A stretch of DNA of 64,000 nucleotides from NCBI RefSeq assembly GCF_021134715.1, contig NC_060028.1:6222501-6286500 (forward strand), read 5' to 3'. This document shows, piece after piece, positions 33,553 to 45,089 of the stretch; positions within the stretch are counted from its first letter, which is position 1, and each line of letters starts with the position of its first letter. The position numbers and the translations under genes were made by a program. The notes below the pieces were generated by a model. The model searched no databases. It was not told the origin of the DNA and saw only the letters and a list, made by a program, of their open reading frames with translations. Source of the DNA: Daphnia pulex (lineage: Eukaryota; Arthropoda; Branchiopoda; Diplostraca; Daphniidae).

Positions 33553-34232
33553 TGTCGCGAATCTCGCTGCTCTCCACCTGATCGAAACTCTGCGGTCGGA
33601 CGCCCTGTCGTCGTAAAACAAGAAGAAGCCGCCGGGTTAATTCAACGAACCAAAAGAAAAAAAAGAGGAATAGTAGAACGGAATCCCCTTCGGGATTGAG
33701 TTTGGCAGCAGCTGGGCCGCCATCAGAAATCCTATATAACAACCTATGAAAACAGATGGGGGGCGAGCCCAAACTTACGCTGATGACTTTCTTGTAGATC
33801 TGAGCTGCGCCCATGCTTTCGCTGTACGGGTACTCGCTGGTGGTCATTTTCAGCATGCACATGCCAAAAGCGTAGACGTTGACGCCTTCGTCGTAGTGCT
33901 CCTCGTACATTTCGGGGGCCATGAATTTGGGATTGCCAATCACAGATTTGGCAAACGACCGATTCTTCAGTGTGGCCAAGCCCAAGTCGCCAATTTTCAC
34001 GCAGCCAATCGTCCCCGTGATGAAGATGTTGTCGCACTGTCACGCAATAAGACGTCGTTAGATGAAAAGTTTTTAATTCAAACATTTTTTGTGTTGGTCT
34101 CGTTTATTACCTTCAAATCACGATGGATGATATGTTTGGTGTATGGAATGGAGGAAGTAGAGACCCTTCTTGATCTGACGGCACCACGACTTGAGCACCT
34201 TTAGATTGATCTTTTTGAAACGCCTTAAATAC
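33553..34232 (-). pseudogene. WNK-type kinase fragment, three exons, frameshifted
   Basis: Exon 34232-34111 encodes '[20 protein letters not shown]' and, after a one-base frame change, 'HIIHRDLK' (catalytic loop). Exon 34036-33779 encodes 'CDNIFITG', '[12 protein letters not shown]' (DLG rather than DFG, typical of WNKs), '[13 protein letters not shown]', '[20 protein letters not shown]' and 'AAQIYKKV'. Exon from 33604 encodes '[20 protein letters not shown]'. Splice phases agree with a real WNK gene. The N-lobe with the unusual WNK lysine is absent, the first exon is frameshifted, and 'IGTPEFMAPE' has become '[10 protein letters not shown]'. It is a truncated copy of a host gene, with introns retained. 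Confidence 0.85.
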
Positions 34233-36024
34233 CTGTTTTAACGTCGAAAAATTATTGAATGTCATAATTTGTGTTTTACGTTTACGGGACTTTCGACAAC
34301 TCAATCGCTTCTAAACTTTTCTTCATGTGACTTGTTTGAATTTTGCGCCTTTCTTTTTTGAAATTGATCCTGATTGGCGCCTTTTTATGTTGGCGGAATT
34401 TTCAAAAAACAGTTGTCAACACGCTGATTAAAGAATTTTTGCCACGTCACATAGTTTCTTAGAAAGAAAGCCTTTAGCACTTAAACTTTCAAATTTTTAC
34501 AGGAATTCAATGTAGCGTTTGCCACAAATGGGGTTATAAAGGCGAAGTTTGCCTCAATAAAGACGAAGTTAAAAAATAAAAGCAGAAGGTAAACTGTACT
34601 GCTATTTTTGTGAAAAGCATAGCAATAAGCACCCGGACTGCCCACAACTCCGTCTTTGGAGATTGCAAACGGGTGGAAAGCAAGAGATGGAACATCTGCT
34701 AAAGCTTATGAGTTACACAACTTTGCACGTAGAGGGCATGAATATTCCTAGTGTCATCTACCATCATTTTGGTGGAGGAAAGAGCCGACTACGGAAGCTC
34801 CAAAGCGCCGTAATTGGTCATAAAATCGGAAAATACCTGCGTCACTGGAGTCATACGTCAACTTACTCTGGCATGAAGGCCACAGACGTGCAGCCTGTGG
34901 GCATACGGCCACGGCACGGCACCACGGTCAACTCAGGGTGGAAAGGCGCCTCGTCTGGAGTTTAACCCTCAGTTTTTCAAAGAGACAAAGAATCTAGTCA
35001 TTCTAGTCATTCATGTATCTAGTAATTGATTCATCATTCATCATTCATCATTCATTGATTCATCATTCATGTTCTAGTCATTGCATGTATTTAGTCTTTT
35101 CGAAGATGTGAATATTATTTTATTTTATCTTATATCGTTTGACGTTTTTTATTACGTTTGCCGAAGATGTTACTTCTCATTTTCTTACCATTTTGTTTCC
35201 TTTATCAAGTCATTTAACAAAATGTTACTCAATTCCGCACGAACAGTATCGGGCGGAAATTTGGTTTTGTAATTTTTTTGGGGGGGATCTAAAAAGATTG
35301 CAACGTCTGACGGATGGGAGAGGGTAAGAAAATTGGCGCCAATAGTCTTTGTTCTGTCGCTTGTACGCCTTGGTGAAGAGTGGTCTGAAGTTTATAGTTT
35401 TTAGTCGTACATTCAAGTTTCTAGTTTTGAGTCGTACATTCAAAGTTTTTAGTTGTACATTCGAAATGGAAGAGTTTTCTCGTTCTGTGTCATCTCAGGA
35501 ATTTGATTTAGAATTCGAAAAGTTACTTGATCAAAAGTTAATTTCATTGGAAAGTGAAAATATTCCAGATCCTGACATTCATCCTGAAACAAAGTTGTTT
35601 AAGTGTCTTGGTACGGCAGCATTTAAGTGCCATCATGAAATTGGGCCCTACCATTTGAAAGTCAAAGGGGAAAAGTGTAAAGCATCGTACAACCAATGGG
35701 TACTAATGTGGAAATTGATGAGTTGTTCCGACTAATCATTCTTCATTTTAAAAAATAAATATTCCCACACCAGACAAATTTTAAAAAAAAGAATTCCCAG
35801 CCTGTACTGTTGGTCTTTAACTTGAAGACAAGTTGTCTTCCGAACACGGCATCCCTGGATCACGGAAGACATACCTATCCCCTTCTTCCGGTGCTTGAGC
35901 GACTTCCGGGAAGGAGAGGAGAGGAAGAAAATTTTGAGGATACCCCCTAACGGGTGCGGGATCCGGAATTGATTGTTAGAGTTTTTTTCTTCCCACTAAC
36001 ATTGTGTTTTTTTCCATGAAATAG
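34233..36024. other. Spacer with possible retroelement scraps
   Basis: 'CSVCHKWGYKGEVC' near 34514 and 'CYFCEKHSNKHPDC' near 34602 (different frames, plus strand) resemble damaged gag-type zinc knuckles, followed by an unassigned 100-codon frame to 34965. 35466-35735 encodes an unassigned protein piece of about 90 residues ('MEEFSRSVSSQEFDLEFEKL') with an acidic start and three late cysteines. Nothing else is recognised. Confidence 0.3.
35026..35072. repeat. (ATTCATC)n short tandem repeat
   Basis: Imperfect ATTCATC/ATTCATTG units. Confidence 0.6.
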
Positions 36025-36246
36025 GATTTTTTCAATATTATCAAGTATCCTATGGATCTAGGAACTATATAAAAACGACTGGAAAACAACTACTATCAGA
36101 GTGCCAGAGATTGTATTCGAGATTTCGAAAAAATGATCTCAAATTGTAAAAAGTACAACAAACCCATGGATGACGTCGTAGTGATGGCCACAGATCTTGA
36201 AATACTTTTCAAGTCAAAAATAGTAAAAATACCCGAGGAGGAATGG
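36025..36246 (+). pseudogene. BET-family bromodomain fragment (single exon)
   Basis: After an AG acceptor (36023-36024) the exon reads 'DFFNIIKYPMDLGTI', then a TAA stop, then 'KRLENNYYQSARDCIRDFEKM', 'NCKKYNKPMDDVVVMA' and 'LEILFKSKIVKIPEEEW', ending at a GT donor (36247). This is the C-terminal two thirds of a BRD2/3/4 (fs(1)h) first bromodomain, including the acetyl-lysine-binding Asn (in the 'YNKP' motif). The internal stop replaces a codon between Ile and Lys. No other BET exons are recognised nearby. A fragment of a host gene, not a processed copy, since splice sites flank it. Confidence 0.85.
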
Positions 36247-36439
36247 GTAAGAAACTACTCCACCTACGGGCAAAGTAAACAAAGTAGTGAGAAACTATTT
36301 ATTCTCTGCATTGCTTAGGAACGTTAATTAATGTTTGTCATTTTCAGATGTCCATACTACCAAACCAGACAGAACGTTCGTGCAGTTCAAGAAGGGAACT
36401 TAAATATAACAACATTCGTGAAACCCGTAATCTCTAGAA

Positions 36440-36710
36440 ACCACAGAGGGAAATGCTTGCTCGATTCGAGAGCAACAAAGAGCCGAAAAATTTGTCCTTA
36501 CCCGCCCCGATTGCTGGTCCCAGTACGTCTTCGTCATACGGCGGAGCAGCACCAAAGAAGCGAATCGTACATGTTCCGAAAGCGAAGGGATTGCTGACCG
36601 CTTTGACCAAACCCGATGCTGTTAAACAGGCAACTGTTGAGCATGGTCTTCCGTCTGGTTCGCACAACCTCAAGAGGAACACACAGCCCCAACCTTCGTC
36701 GTCGGAATAA
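36440..36710 (+). CDS. Hypothetical Ser/Pro/Lys-rich ORF
   Basis: An 85-codon frame from Met 36453, open upstream to about 36440, with a low-complexity 'AGPSTSSSYGG' run and a basic 'KKRIVHVPKAKG' stretch. It follows the bromodomain exon by about 200 bp and might be a downstream exon of the same captured locus, but no domain supports this. Confidence 0.25.
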
Positions 36711-38360
36711 AAGCGTTCAGAACTCATCGGGGCCAAACCAACGTTAACTGACTTGCCATCCGGCCAGTCCAGCCATTGCAAACCCGAAACACCGTAAGTA
36801 CACACATATATATGTATTCATTTATATTTCGTAAGTGCCTAGTCAAATTTGGGCTGTTCGCGACGAATAGCCCGCCTAACTCTTCTCTGTTTTTTTTATC
36901 GATTGTTATTGGATTTTTTAACAGTAGTACTAGACGGGATAAGTGGTGGTTGCAGATTTCCGGCAATGGATATTGTGACAGCCTATTTCTAGTCTTTTAC
37001 GATTGCTACGCCGCTCAGCCCGATCATCAGTCATGACAAAGAAAGTAAAATTAACCGTCAAACAGAACTTTGATCTTATTATTACTTGGCAAGGCGCTGC
37101 GGGCCAAGTCCTACGCTGCACCCAACACTAGCCACCCAGTTGGATCTCAAACTACTGAGGCAGACACTGAGGACGTCGAAGATATAATTGCGGAGATCCA
37201 CTGCCCCTTCTCTCCCTACAATTGACAACGAAGATTTGGTAGCCGACCTCTTTGGGTTTCATCGAAGACGAGGACCAATTTTTGGCGGATCCAGTATAGA
37301 CTCCCTCGATTGTACCAGAAGAGCGCCTAGCTCCCATAGTCGAAGAGCCAATTGAGACCGATTCACCCGCAGAAGTAATAGAGATCATGCTCCACTCATC
37401 TGGGGCAGAATCTCGGACGAAATACCCAATCTACCGCCCTCTCAAGACGACCATGATTTGGCATCTCCAGAGTTGCCAATTCCCAACATAGAAACCCCTC
37501 GTGCAGAGTTGTCGCATCATCCCAAATCTGTACTTTTTAGTTTTAGAGGTACAAAATTCCCTTTGTTTTTTCCCACCCTATATTTTTCCTTTTTTTTAAT
37601 ACAGTTCGTGGGTATTTGCGATAAGTCGATAACTCTGCACGAGAGGAAATGACTAAATAAGGGGAGAAAACGACTAAAATAAAAAAAACGGAATTTTAAT
37701 TAAAAATTCACAAGATTTCTGTTAATCCAAAAATTCTGAAAATTTAACATGTTCTAGAGCAAACAAAGTTCTAATTTTTAAACCCAACCCCATCTTCCTA
37801 GCTTAATCCATTCTGTACTTATGAGTACACCAAAGTAGGCCTTTTTCCATAAGGCTCTCTCGCGTGTTCCGATACTTAGGGCTCGGATTAAAAACACGCC
37901 TTCCCCTGATTGAAAAATAAAATTTAAATTTGCCTAGTTCTCACCCTATTACGCGCACCTTATCACGACTATACGTCCAAAAAATGGGTTTTGTTTAGTT
38001 CCGAAGTTTTGAACATTCAGAGAATTGAGAAAAAAGTTTTTTTCTTCTCCTTTTCTACAGATGGCGTTACCATGGAAATCTTATTGAAATGCTGGCAAGA
38101 GGCAAGTGTTGGTGGTATAGCTGCAAAATGCCAGTAAATTCCTTCGAGTTCAATTTCATATCTAATTCTTATCTGATTATATCTACATGCAATGGCCTAG
38201 GACTGACTCTTTATCCAGGATATAAAGATAAGCCTACATATAGGAATAATAGCGAGGAAAAGTGCGTTGCAATCATTTAGTTTTTGTCTTTTGGATATAT
38301 CGTTAGAAACTTTGCGCGTTGTTTTTTACGCCCATCTTCATGCGGTTATCCTTCTGAATC
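36711..38360. other. Spacer before the cadherin-like gene
   Basis: Short unassigned frames at 37035-37130 ('MTKKVKLTVKQNFDLIITWQ') and 37458-37652. Otherwise AT-rich non-coding sequence. Probably marks the change from repeat-rich to genic sequence. Confidence 0.35.
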
Positions 38361-38362
38361 GT

Positions 38363-38396
38363 GATTAAAGAAAAGCCTTGCGCAGCTTTCAGTGTA
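38363..38396 (+). promoter_or_regulatory. Candidate core promoter of the cadherin-like gene
   Basis: An arthropod initiator TCAGTG (38389-38394) lies 28 bp downstream of a TATA-like GATTAAAG (38363-38370) and 43 bp upstream of the start codon. Confidence 0.4.
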
Positions 38397-38433
38397 CAAA
38401 CACGTTACGTTTTGTTTTATTTTTTTGTTTACC

Positions 38434-41400
38434 ATGAAAAGTGACGCTTACGTTTTGGTAACGGGACTGATGATTGCTGCCCTCGCCAGTCTGCCGGAAG
38501 TCCAGTCTCAAGGTGATACGCCTACCTTGTATATTTCAAAAAATGTTTGACCAATTCTGACTCACCTACTTTGACAAATCTTATGATTTACAAATTTTCA
38601 ATTATGAAATGTTAAATCTTTATTGGCCAAATTCACGATTTAAATTCCTAATTTATTTTTGATCTGCAGTTTTTTAATTTTATTTGATAAATTACAAGCC
38701 AAAAACTTCCGTTTTATTTGCATGCTAAAATGCTAAAAAAGTAGAGAATGTAAAAGGTTGATCGCCGGTTTCAAAGGACTGCAGTTTTATATAAGTAACA
38801 CGAATTGGGTTGAGCGACGTGGAATTTGAGTAAAATTTTATGAACAATAAATGAAATGCGCAACGATAATTTTTTTGCAGATTGCGTTTTCATTTCTGAG
38901 ATGCAGGTCATAATACCGTCGGGAGAGACGGAGAGTGTGACAATCGATGAAACTGAACAAAAAGACAAAGTTATTTTGAGTCTAACAACTTCTTCTGGAA
39001 GTAAGGGTTATAATTATTTGAATATCTAAAATGACGAATTGAAATGGGATTAAAATTGTTGATTATATTTTAGACGTTAGTTGCTTGGATGAAGGAACTC
39101 CTTTCTCTAAATATATTGAATATTTGCACACTGCAAATACCAATTTGAAATTCTCCATAAAAAAGGAAATTGGTGACGACCTTGACGACGGCAACGTAAA
39201 TAAGGTGAAGTAGTGATCCATTTCCTTAAATATTGTTTGTTTGTTTTTGTGTTTTTTTTTTGTTTTTGTTTTTTTTTTGTTTTTTGTTTTTTTTGTTTTT
39301 TTTTTTTGTTTGTTTGTTTGTTTTTTTACAATGTAGTGGTCTAGTGGAGTCTGGGGTGGGGTCCACGGGCAAAAAGAAAGCTTCATCTCTTTTCGTCTTT
39401 GTTTTGAAGCTATCGTCAGTGTTTTTAGTTAATAAACCACATAAATAAACTTTGGATTTCACATGTTTAGATTATTTCAAATACTATGGAAGTCTTCTAA
39501 TTTTCTAAACGCAATTTTCCCCGGTGAATAGCAAAAGAAAGCATGTGTAAGACGATTTCTTTGCAATCTGTCATCAGCTCAACTTGATTCATTTTTGTTT
39601 TAATTTCTTCTTGTCTTTTTTATTTGATCTCAATGAAAAAAGTGTTAACTTTTCATTTGCTTTTCATATTTTATCACAGGAAGGGGTATTGCTAGGACGG
39701 TGTACACTGTCCTGTCCCCAAGTAACCGTCCCCACCTTATTATTTGTATGGCGGAACTTAATCCATTTTACGTTAAAACTTTAATCATAAATACTGAACT
39801 ATTTTAATTGTAAATTATAGATCGCTGTCACCATTACTCCTGTAAATACCCAATCGCCAAAGTTCAATGCCAGTTCAGTAGAATTGACTTTGGACGAAAA
39901 TTTTCCTAAAGGGTTAGACTTTAGTTATCTAATTGTTGAAGCCCTTGGTGGACCGCTTACCGTCTCTGACAAAGATCTCCCTTCTCAAAATCTTAAATTT
40001 GGTGTCAGCGATGAGCGATTCAAAGTATTGGAGAACGAGACGAAACGCACAGAGTACAATGATACGCAAGGCTATCTACGATTCACGTATGAGCCTCGCA
40101 TTGCTGTCAAGTCACAGTTAAATTCGTCTGAAAGTCCAATTACATTCAACTTAATTGCAACGGTGAAAACGTTTAATTTAAAAAATGTTGTATGGCAAAC
40201 GAACGATTTACCTTCTTGTTCCAAAGGACACAGGGAATCCTTCAAAGGAAAGTCTATTCCCCATTACAGTGAATATAGTTCCTCAAGATGTCCGTGATCC
40301 CGAGTTTGAAAAGCCCTATTATACGTCCGCCATCCCGGATTCTTCAGTACTTAATACTTGCTTTAAAGCAATATTCTATTATATAGTAAATTGAGGCAGT
40401 CTTTTCCGTGTGTTTAGTTCACAGGAATTCTTCCGGTAAAACCTAATATTCTCGCTAGAGACGGAGATACAATAATCGACATCCAACTACGTTATGAAAT
40501 TGTCGATAAAGGTAATATTTCAATCAATCTAATGCGCTCTCTTTTAATTATCGCCTGATTTGACTGTCAACAACATTTTAATTAAAGGTGGGCTCAACGT
40601 TAAACTAAAAAACACGCAACCCGATAAAGGAGTTCCCATAGAAATTGAATTAACTACAGCAGTGGAAGGAACACCAACCGACAAAATGCGATACATCGTG
40701 ATTAAAGTACACATATTGAAATGATATCCTTTCCTTATACGACGCATGGATTAATCCATTTCCGTTATATCAGGCAATACAAACCGATGATGACAGTCGG
40801 TCCGAAACGGTCGCCCTTGCCGTCGAACTTCCACAAGCCGTGGTAACTACGACTACGATAACGTCAACGTTGGCAACTTGCCCACCACCAACTTGCCCGA
40901 CGTCTACCACACCAAGTGAGACTACGACTACACCATCGTGTACAACTCCGATTACTACTCCTACCACCCAACAAACTTGTGCATCCTGTCCGCCGTGCAC
41001 CACAGTATCTACCGACATCTCAACATCCTGCCCGACATTCGATCCGACTACTGACTGTCCAACAGGTAGCCCAACCAGCGACACAGTTTCCCCATTGACG
41101 ACCGATCTTGTACAGACTACTACCGTAAATCCAACCTCAACATCTCCAAACAGTCCCACAACCAATAACCCTAATGTTTCCACAACCACTATATGCATGA
41201 CTACTTATTCAACTACCGAAACAGGTACAACTCTCTCCCCTTTTCCTTCTCTTTGGGACTCCTATATCTGCTCGAAATCATTTGCCATCAAACTTGCGCG
41301 AAATAATTGTTCGTTACTAGAAATAAGGCATTGTTCTATTGGTCTGTCCGGCAGGTACTAGCAGTAGTAGCAATTGTCCGGCTTGTCCGGTAACAACCGA

Positions 41401-44400
41401 GTCGGTAACAACCTGTCCGACAGAGTGCCCAACCTGTCCGTCAGAGTGCCCAACTACTCCAGAGTGTTTAACCACTCAGACAGAGTGTCCAACCTATCCA
41501 ACAGTTCCGACAACGTGTCCAACGATTGCGTGTCCAACAGAAAATACCCCCGTTACATCTTCACCTACTACACCAAGCCCACCGACCAGTACAGGTAGCT
41601 ATTTGCCTATTGCAGTATTGCAAAATGCAGAATTCTTATTGCGTCATCGTTGTCCACGTTCAATTTATTCGAAGCACTATAACTAAGATTGTTAGCCTCG
41701 TTAAATCTTTTGCACACACAAAGCAGATTTGAGATAATGTTCACCTCAACACAGATAGCAATGGACACTTTTGGCAATTAAATACTAATTTCATAAAAGG
41801 AGATGGTTTAGATGGCCCTATGTGCCTGTAAAGATAAAGAGTAAAAATGTATTAGGCGCTGCTTATCTTATATGACTATATTGACGCTGTAAAACGCTTG
41901 ACTCATACTGACGTATTATTGACGTAATACTGACGAAATATCAGAGTGATCTCATTGAGAAAATAGGTTAACAAACGTTACTCTTTTCCCTCTTCGTGTT
42001 CTTTTGATTTGCCGTGATTTGCCCGCTCAAGATTCAACTTCATGCCCAATTGTAACTTGCCCAGCACCCAATACTACGACTAGTCCTTTGATATGCGACT
42101 GTACAACAACCCCTGTTGCAGGTACATATAATAGGCTTACGACTACTGTACGACAACTTATCAAATAATTCCCCGATAAATGAATCCAAACGTAGATAAT
42201 CAATTTAAATTTTCGTTTTTCCTTGTTCAGCGACGTGCCCCACTACAACCGCACCGCCAGCGGATTCTACGGTCCACTTCGAAAAACAACAATATGCGTC
42301 TGAAATCTTAGAAAATTCTCCGGTGAACACCTTTATTGTCGAGCTAAGTGCCACGACCACCACGTCCAATGAAAAACCGGAATACAGTTTGGAAAGTAAG
42401 TTATAAAAAAGTAGATAATTATCTTTAAACGCAATAGCTACTTCTATCTCGCTCTATTCTACTCCATATGTTTTTCAATGAATTTTCGCCTGAAAAAAAA
42501 AGGTTACGACGCAAAATATTTTCAAGTTGATCCCAAAACGGGAATTGTCACGACCGCCCAATCTCTTCCAGTCGGCGATTACCTTGTGGACGCCATCGCT
42601 CAAATTCCTAGCGGTGACAAGGATCGTGCTCGGGTATGTTCATTGTTCATACCACATCTTATAGGCAAAAGTCGAATCACAATGGTCACAAAACTGAGCG
42701 ACATGTTTTCGTTACGAAAAGATCGTCATCTCGGTGGTTGCGGGGATCTCGTGCAATGGGACCCAGTTCGGCTCGCCTCTCTACGACTTCCCGGTTGCGG
42801 AACGCACGACAGGAATAGTCGGTCACGTTGATTTGCGATCGACCGATACCAATACTGACGACTACACCCTGTCTATCAGTTCGTGCAGCCCCCCGTCCAT
42901 GACAGGTAGCTCAAACACGCAACATTTTTTAATTTATTTTTTGACTCGCCTGACCGCATTATTTTTGTGAAACTCGACGAAAAACAAGTGAATTGATCGA
43001 CCTTATTATTATTTTCAAGATTCTTTCGACGTCAACCAAAATGGAGACGTAGTTGTTGTGAGTCCGTTCAATTGGACAAACGACAGGACGCGCATCGTTC
43101 TGACAATATCGGCCGAAAATCTAGTCAATGCTAGGATGACCCCCATTTCGACTATCGTCAACATCGACGTGTTGGATATCAACGAAGCGCCGCAATTCAC
43201 CAGTTACGGTTCTTCTCTCCTGATTGGCTATCCGGACCGGACCTATTTCGATCCTTCTGTCCAAATGCCACTCATCACAGTCAAAGTAATTGACTCCCTC
43301 TCTCGTGGGAGTTTTTGCTGGGATGATTAATTTTACATTTGCACAACTCTATAGGCGTACGATGGTGACCAAGTAGAAAATGCCACTCTGACTTATCACG
43401 TCATGAACGAATTCGAAGTCTTCGACATGGATTTGCTGGCAGGTTCTCTGTTTGTCAAAGGCGTCGATACTTTAAATTGGGAAACGAGCCGCACCGTTCA
43501 AATCGCCGCCAGGGATAAACACGGTCTGCAGGGGACTCTCAACATAACTGTACGGACACGAACAAATTTCAATTTTTTGGCCGCCCTTGAGACACTTCAT
43601 CTCGTTTTTCACGTATTTTTATAGGTCAAACCGTTGAGCGATAATTTCATCACGCTAATGAATGCCAAAAGTCAATCAGATTCCCTGACAGATGAGACGG
43701 TGGCCACTGATATGAGCCGCATTCTCGGGTGTCAGGTAGTCGTGTTACGTATGGAAAAGAGTCCCGCACTTTCTGCTCGTGTCACGCCATCAGCACTCGA
43801 AGGTTACAACTACAAAATAACTCTTTACGCCCTTAATAAAACGACATTTATCACGAGAGACGAATTCACTCAGTACGTTCGATAATTAGAAAATTGATTG
43901 TTAAAATTATGAACGTTAATGGATTTGATTTAACAATTTTCTCACGGGTTCAACAGAAAATTCAATCAAGCAAATGTTGCGGGATTAAACTGGACCGTGG
44001 ACGAGAATTTAGGTCTTTCTGCCCCGCAAGAATACCAAGTCGAATCGAAGATCGACACCTTGTCTCAAGAAGTGCAAAGTTACACGATCGCCACCGCCGT
44101 CTTGGGCGCATTGCTCGGCTTGGCCCTGGTTGCCGTCGTCGTCTACTTGGTTTACGTCAAGAAATTGTACGGTCCAGTATATATTTTTGATGATTTGCGC
44201 TGATTCAAAAATCAAATGCAAATTCGAATAATTGGTTGCGCACGATTTCACAGCAAGGCGGAACGTCCTTGGAGCAAAGCTGTCGGAGCCGCATCATTGG
44301 ACGTAGACAAGAAACACTGGGACCAGCGATCGTAAGAATTTTCAACTCGAAAAAAAATCGACATTCGTTTTTTTTATTTTATTTTTGTTATTCACGAAAC

Positions 44401-45089
44401 TTTTGTGTTAAGGTTTGCTCGATCGAGCGTTCAAGATGATGAAGCATCCGAAGGGCAGGTCGATATCTACAACAGGTGAAAAATTCGTGCTTCTTATTTT
44501 ATTTTCACAATTTCGTCCAATCGAATTAGATTGGCCGCTTAACATTTTTGGCGAATCTCAATTTTACAGGGAATTTTATGGGGAAACCTTCAAAGCTTCA
44601 TCGACACCCGTCATTCGCTTCAGTATAGAAAAACCTGTTGTTGATAAAACTGTGCAACCGACTCAGACAAAGACTGTCGAAGAGGAAGCGTACTGTCCAC
44701 CGACCCCACTGCCGAAGAAAAGCATTTTAAAAGATCCGAACAGCACCACGGATAAGAGCAGCAAACAGGTAAAAAAAAACCCAATTTTTATTTTTGAAAA
44801 AAATCAAATAAAACCGGGCCGTCTAGAAAACGTGACCCGGTGAGTATATTTGGCAAGGGAGTGCTCATTTCCGATTGACATTGGAATCTTGAAATAAAAA
44901 ACCGCTAAAACATTCTTGAAACAGAAAACGAATGTCGAGAGCAAGTTAGAGGACACTGCTGGCGTCAAGTTCAGTCCGACTCCGGAAGTGATTCAAGTGG
45001 CGGCAACAGCGTCTGAAATCCAAGAGGTTGACCTCGATAAGAGCAACAAAGACGACGACGACGACGAGTTCTTGATTGAAGAGTTCTAA
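38434..45089 (+). CDS. Cadherin-repeat / mucin-like single-pass membrane protein, 21 exons
   Basis: Proposed exons: 38434-38512, 38881-39000, 39074-39195, 39821-40162, 40227-40346, 40418-40511, 40588-40706, 40774-41224, 41355-41594, 42032-42121, 42231-42395, 42503-42633, 42722-42905, 43020-43285, 43355-43549, 43625-43872, 43957-44176, 44258-44331, 44413-44475, 44570-44768, 44925-45089, summing to 1229 codons. A signal peptide (residues 1-26, 'MIAALASLPEVQSQ' end) leads to cadherin-like sequence ('NIVPQDVRDPEFEKPYY', about 245-255). A Cys/Pro/Thr-rich mucin-like stretch follows (about 350-600). More cadherin-like repeats, including the diagnostic 'IVNIDVLDINEAPQF' (exon 14), lead to one membrane helix (about 1033-1057) and an acidic tail ending 'DDDDDEFLIEEF'. 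Likely a cell-surface adhesion or lining protein. Exons 5, 10 and 18 have the least certain splice sites. Confidence 0.82.
39230..39330. repeat. T-rich TTTTTTG low-complexity tract in an intron
   Basis: About 100 bp of T runs separated by single G, within intron 3 of the cadherin-like gene. Confidence 0.85.

Noticed and set aside
40770..41198. 142-codon minus-strand Val/Gly-rich ORF
   Set aside because: Antisense shadow of the Thr/Pro-rich mucin exon.
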